Shown here piece after piece: positions 4,646 to 6,676 of a stretch of 6,676 nt of DNA (its first letter is position 1; each line of letters opens with the position of its first letter). The notes below the pieces were generated by a model. The model was not told the origin of the DNA. It saw nothing but the letters and a program-made list of their open reading frames with translations, and searched no databases. The DNA is from Rhodoferax sp. (GTDB taxonomy: Bacteria; Pseudomonadota; Gammaproteobacteria; Burkholderiales; Burkholderiaceae_C). The stretch is from contig JAURGS010000141.1 in NCBI GenBank assembly GCA_030833685.1, positions 1-6,676 of the forward strand. Direction: 5' to 3'. The position numbers and the translations under genes are program-made.

Positions 4646-6417
4646 CCTTCTCTATTCACGGCCTGCCCGTTGCGCGCGGTATCGCTATCGGCCGAGCCGT
4701 GGTGGTGGGCTCCACTCGGATGGATGTTGCGCACTACTTCATCGAGCCGGCGCAAATTGTTGCGGAGCTGGAGCGTGTTCGTGATGCGCGCGACGCTGCT
4801 GTGCACGAAATCCACCGCATGCAAGAGTCCATTGAGCAAATGGGACCGAAGGACACGCCGCATGAATTACGTGCCCTGCTTGACGTGCACTTGATGCTGT
4901 TGCAGGACGAGGAGCTCGAGGAGGGCGTCAAGTATTGGATCAAGGAGCGTCTGTACAACGCGGAGTGGGCTTTGGTCAGCCAGCTTGAGGTGGTTAGCCG
5001 ACAGTTCGATGAGATGGAGGATGACTACTTGCGTGAGCGCAAGGCGGATCTGGAGCAGATCACCGACAAGATTTTGCAGGCCATGCGCGGCATGCCCTCG
5101 CAGCTGGCCCCGCCTTCAGAGGCAGGCGCATCGAAAGGTGAGCAGCAAGCCTTGATGCTCGAGGATAAGACCGATGTGCCGCTGATTTTGGTGGCCCATG
5201 ATCTGTCCCCCTCCGACATGCTGCATTTCAAGCAAAGTGTTTTCGCTGGGTTTGTCACCGACGTGGGCGGTAAGACTTCGCACACGGCAATCGTTGCCCG
5301 AAGTCTGGATATTCCTGCGGTTGTGGGTGCGCGCCTGAGCAGTCATCTGGTCAAGCCCGATGACTGGGTGATTATTGACGGGGATAGCGGCGTGATTGTG
5401 GTCGACCCATCGCCAATTATTTTGGCCGAGTACACCTACCGTCAGCGTCAAGTTGTGTTGGCCAGAGGGCGTCTGCAGCGTTTGTTGCACACACCAGCAG
5501 TTACCCGTGATGGCGAAAAAGTTGAGCTCCTTGCCAATATTGAAATGCCTGATGACGCGGCCAATGCAGTGGCCAGTGGTGCGGTAGGCGTTGGCCTGTT
5601 TCGAAGCGAATTCTTGTTCATGGGGCGCCAAGGTGATTTGCCCAACGAGGATGAGCAGTACCTGGCCTATCGCAGTGCCGTAGAGGGCATGCAAGGCCTG
5701 CCCGTGACGATCAGAACCGTCGATGTGGGCGCGGACAAGCCCCTGGATGACGCCTTACGTGATACGGCGCACTTAAATCCAGCGCTGGGTTTGCGTGCGA
5801 TCCGCTGGTGCCTGTCTGACCCGGCCATGTTTCTGACTCAGCTGCGCGCCATGTTACGGGCGGCAGCCCATGGTCAGGTTCGGATCTTGATCCCCATGCT
5901 GGCCCATGCCAGCGAGATACGCCAAACCCTCTCCATGGTCGACCATGCGCGCGCGCAACTTGATAACCGCGGTGTGCCCTACGGCGATGTGCAAATTGGC
6001 GCCATGATCGAGATTCCAGCTGCCGCACTGATGGTCAAGTTGTTTTTGAAACATTTCGACTTCCTCTCCGTCGGAACCAACGATCTGATTCAGTACACAT
6101 TGGCTATTGACCGCGCAGACGAGACCGTGGCGCACCTTTATGACCCTTTGCATCCCGCGGTATTAGGCCTGCTGGCCAACACCATTGAGCAAGGGCGCCT
6201 GGCGGGAAAACCCGTGAGCGTGTGCGGTGAGATGGCGGGTGACCCGCAGCTCACGCGCCTGCTATTGGGGCTGGGCTTGCGCAGCTTCTCCATGCAACCA
6301 GCGCAAATCCTGTCTGTCAAACAAGAGGTGTTGCGCGCAGACGCGTCCAAGCTGACGCCTTGGGCGCAAGAGGTGATCGCCGACGAGCACCCGGCCTCGC
6401 TTCTGATCGAGTCTTAG
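4642..6417 (+). CDS. ptsI: PTS enzyme I (phosphoenolpyruvate-protein phosphotransferase)
   Basis: Enzyme I takes phosphate from phosphoenolpyruvate and passes it to HPr. The 591-residue protein is slightly longer than E. coli EI (575). The N-terminus reads FSIHGLPVARGIAIG. The swivelling phosphohistidine domain has GGKTSHTAIVARSLDIPAVVG, with the active His214 (E. coli His189). The C-terminal PEP-binding barrel shows VGLFRSEFLFM (Arg321), SVGTNDLIQYTLAIDRAD, and SVCGEMAGDP with catalytic Cys528. All key residues are present. A Pro/Ala/Gly/Ser-rich stretch at about 151-172, just before the phosphohistidine domain, accounts for most of the extra length. I chose GTG at 4642 because homologues start here, GGGGAAGG at 4631-4638 lies just upstream, and GTGA overlaps the ptsH stop. 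An ATG at 4606 inside ptsH would add 12 unlikely residues. The gene ends in tandem TAG stops (6415-6420). Confidence 0.97.
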   Translation: MTFSIHGLPVARGIAIGRAVVVGSTRMDVAHYFIEPAQIVAELERVRDARDAAVHEIHRMQESIEQMGPKDTPHELRALLDVHLMLLQDEELEEGVKYWIKERLYNAEWALVSQLEVVSRQFDEMEDDYLRERKADLEQITDKILQAMRGMPSQLAPPSEAGASKGEQQALMLEDKTDVPLILVAHDLSPSDMLHFKQSVFAGFVTDVGGKTSHTAIVARSLDIPAVVGARLSSHLVKPDDWVIIDGDSGVIVVDPSPIILAEYTYRQRQVVLARGRLQRLLHTPAVTRDGEKVELLANIEMPDDAANAVASGAVGVGLFRSEFLFMGRQGDLPNEDEQYLAYRSAVEGMQGLPVTIRTVDVGADKPLDDALRDTAHLNPALGLRAIRWCLSDPAMFLTQLRAMLRAAAHGQVRILIPMLAHASEIRQTLSMVDHARAQLDNRGVPYGDVQIGAMIEIPAAALMVKLFLKHFDFLSVGTNDLIQYTLAIDRADETVAHLYDPLHPAVLGLLANTIEQGRLAGKPVSVCGEMAGDPQLTRLLLGLGLRSFSMQPAQILSVKQEVLRADASKLTPWAQEVIADEHPASLLIES

Positions 6418-6461
6418 TAGGCCAGGGCGCACTGGCCTGACCAGGACATTGCATCCTGGCC
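6418..6461. terminator. Tandem hairpins between convergent ptsI and mmsA
   Basis: Hairpin 1: AGGCCAG (6419-6425) pairs with CTGGCCT (6432-6438) around 6 bases. It sits directly after the ptsI stop. Hairpin 2: CCAGGA (6441-6446) pairs with TCCTGG (6454-6459) around 7 bases. On the minus strand hairpin 2 extends to 8 pairs because 6440/6460 becomes a G-U wobble, and 6439/6461 also pairs. Hairpin 1 would serve ptsI and hairpin 2 the minus-strand gene. Neither is followed by a U-run, so intrinsic termination is not assured. CTGGCC occurs in both 3' arms, so 6420-6425 could alternatively pair with 6456-6461. Confidence 0.5.
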
Positions 6462-6479
6462 ATAGGCGTGAACGACAAG

Positions 6480-6676
6480 TTAGCGGCTGCTGGGAAAGCT
6501 AAATACTGTGCCTTCACGCACGCCCGCAGAGGGCCAGCGCTGTGTGATGGTCTTGCGCTTGGTGTAAAAGCGCACCGCGTCAGGGCCGTAGGCATGCAGG
6601 TCGCCAAACAGACTGCGCTTCCATCCGCCAAAGGAATGGTAGGCCACTGGCACGGGCAAAGGCACGTTCACACCGA
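6480..6676 (-). CDS. mmsA: Methylmalonate-semialdehyde dehydrogenase (CoA-acylating), C-terminal part
   Basis: This aldehyde dehydrogenase converts methylmalonate semialdehyde or malonate semialdehyde with CoA and NAD+ to propionyl-CoA or acetyl-CoA and CO2, in valine, inositol or related catabolism. Only the last 64 residues are visible; the gene enters from the right edge. The family ending is clear: GVNVPLPVPVAYHSFGG, then GDLHAYGPDAVRFYT and KRKTITQRW, matching the MmsA pattern GVNVPIPVP...F.SF.G...S..GD...YG...V.FYT..KT.T..W. The catalytic cysteine is outside the window. About 14 residues (roughly PSAGVREGTVFSFPSS) follow the conserved end, as in many proteobacterial homologues. It converges on ptsI with 62 bases between the stops. 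An unrelated role to the PTS is likely. Confidence 0.9.
   Translation of the reverse strand, partial: GVNVPLPVPVAYHSFGGWKRSLFGDLHAYGPDAVRFYTKRKTITQRWPSAGVREGTVFSFPSSR

Noticed and set aside
3826..4863. Long minus-strand open frame (345 codons) across the PTS genes
   Set aside because: It is antisense to EIIA, HPr and the start of EI, which all have clear family motifs. Its translation is rich in His, Arg and Ser with no domain or ribosome binding site.
1..6676. CRISPR array, insertion sequence, toxin-antitoxin or phage module
   Set aside because: No regularly spaced repeats, transposase motifs, terminal inverted repeats, tRNA attachment sites or phage-like genes were seen on reading both strands.

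Overview
The window looks like chromosomal DNA of a betaproteobacterium, most likely Burkholderiales and probably a Comamonadaceae relative. The evidence is the long tail on ribosomal protein S3, a cytochrome c' that closely resembles the one I recall from Achromobacter xylosoxidans, and a stand-alone EIIA(Man)-HPr-EI phosphotransferase cluster. This placement is inferred from protein features; no 16S rRNA is present. Most of the window is ordinary core genome and I see no defence system, mobile element, CRISPR array, tRNA or rRNA.

Layout. Positions 2-1213 (+) hold the end of an S10-type ribosomal protein operon: the rpsC 3' end, rplP, rpmC and rpsQ, tightly packed and closed by a good intrinsic terminator (1248-1277). 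Positions 1325-1831 (+) encode a Prx5-type peroxiredoxin with its own strong ribosome binding site. On the minus strand follow a GNAT acetyltransferase (1874-2362) and, upstream of it in the same direction, a cytochrome b561-type membrane protein (2409-3086). Divergent from the b-type cytochrome is a periplasmic cytochrome c' (3169-3618). Positions 3619-3960 contain no convincing gene, but the minus strand has two short consecutive frames in one phase separated by a stop, possibly a decayed gene. Positions 3961-6417 (+) encode EIIA(Man), HPr and enzyme I in a translationally coupled operon. The right edge (6480-6676, minus) is the C-terminus of a CoA-acylating methylmalonate-semialdehyde dehydrogenase, convergent with ptsI.

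How the genes work together. The ribosomal genes supply 50S and 30S subunit proteins. The cytochrome b561/c' pair probably forms a small membrane-to-periplasm haem module for electron transfer or nitric oxide binding. The PTS cluster carries phosphate from PEP through EI (His214) and HPr (His15) to EIIA (His10). No IIB, IIC or IID permease gene is adjacent, so a regulatory role is more likely than sugar import; in Ralstonia eutropha homologues affect polyhydroxybutyrate turnover.

The least explained parts are the 342-base gap with its interrupted minus-strand frame, the Pro/Ala/Ser-rich linker inserted in enzyme I, and hairpins at the gene ends that pair better on one strand than the other because of G-U wobbles.
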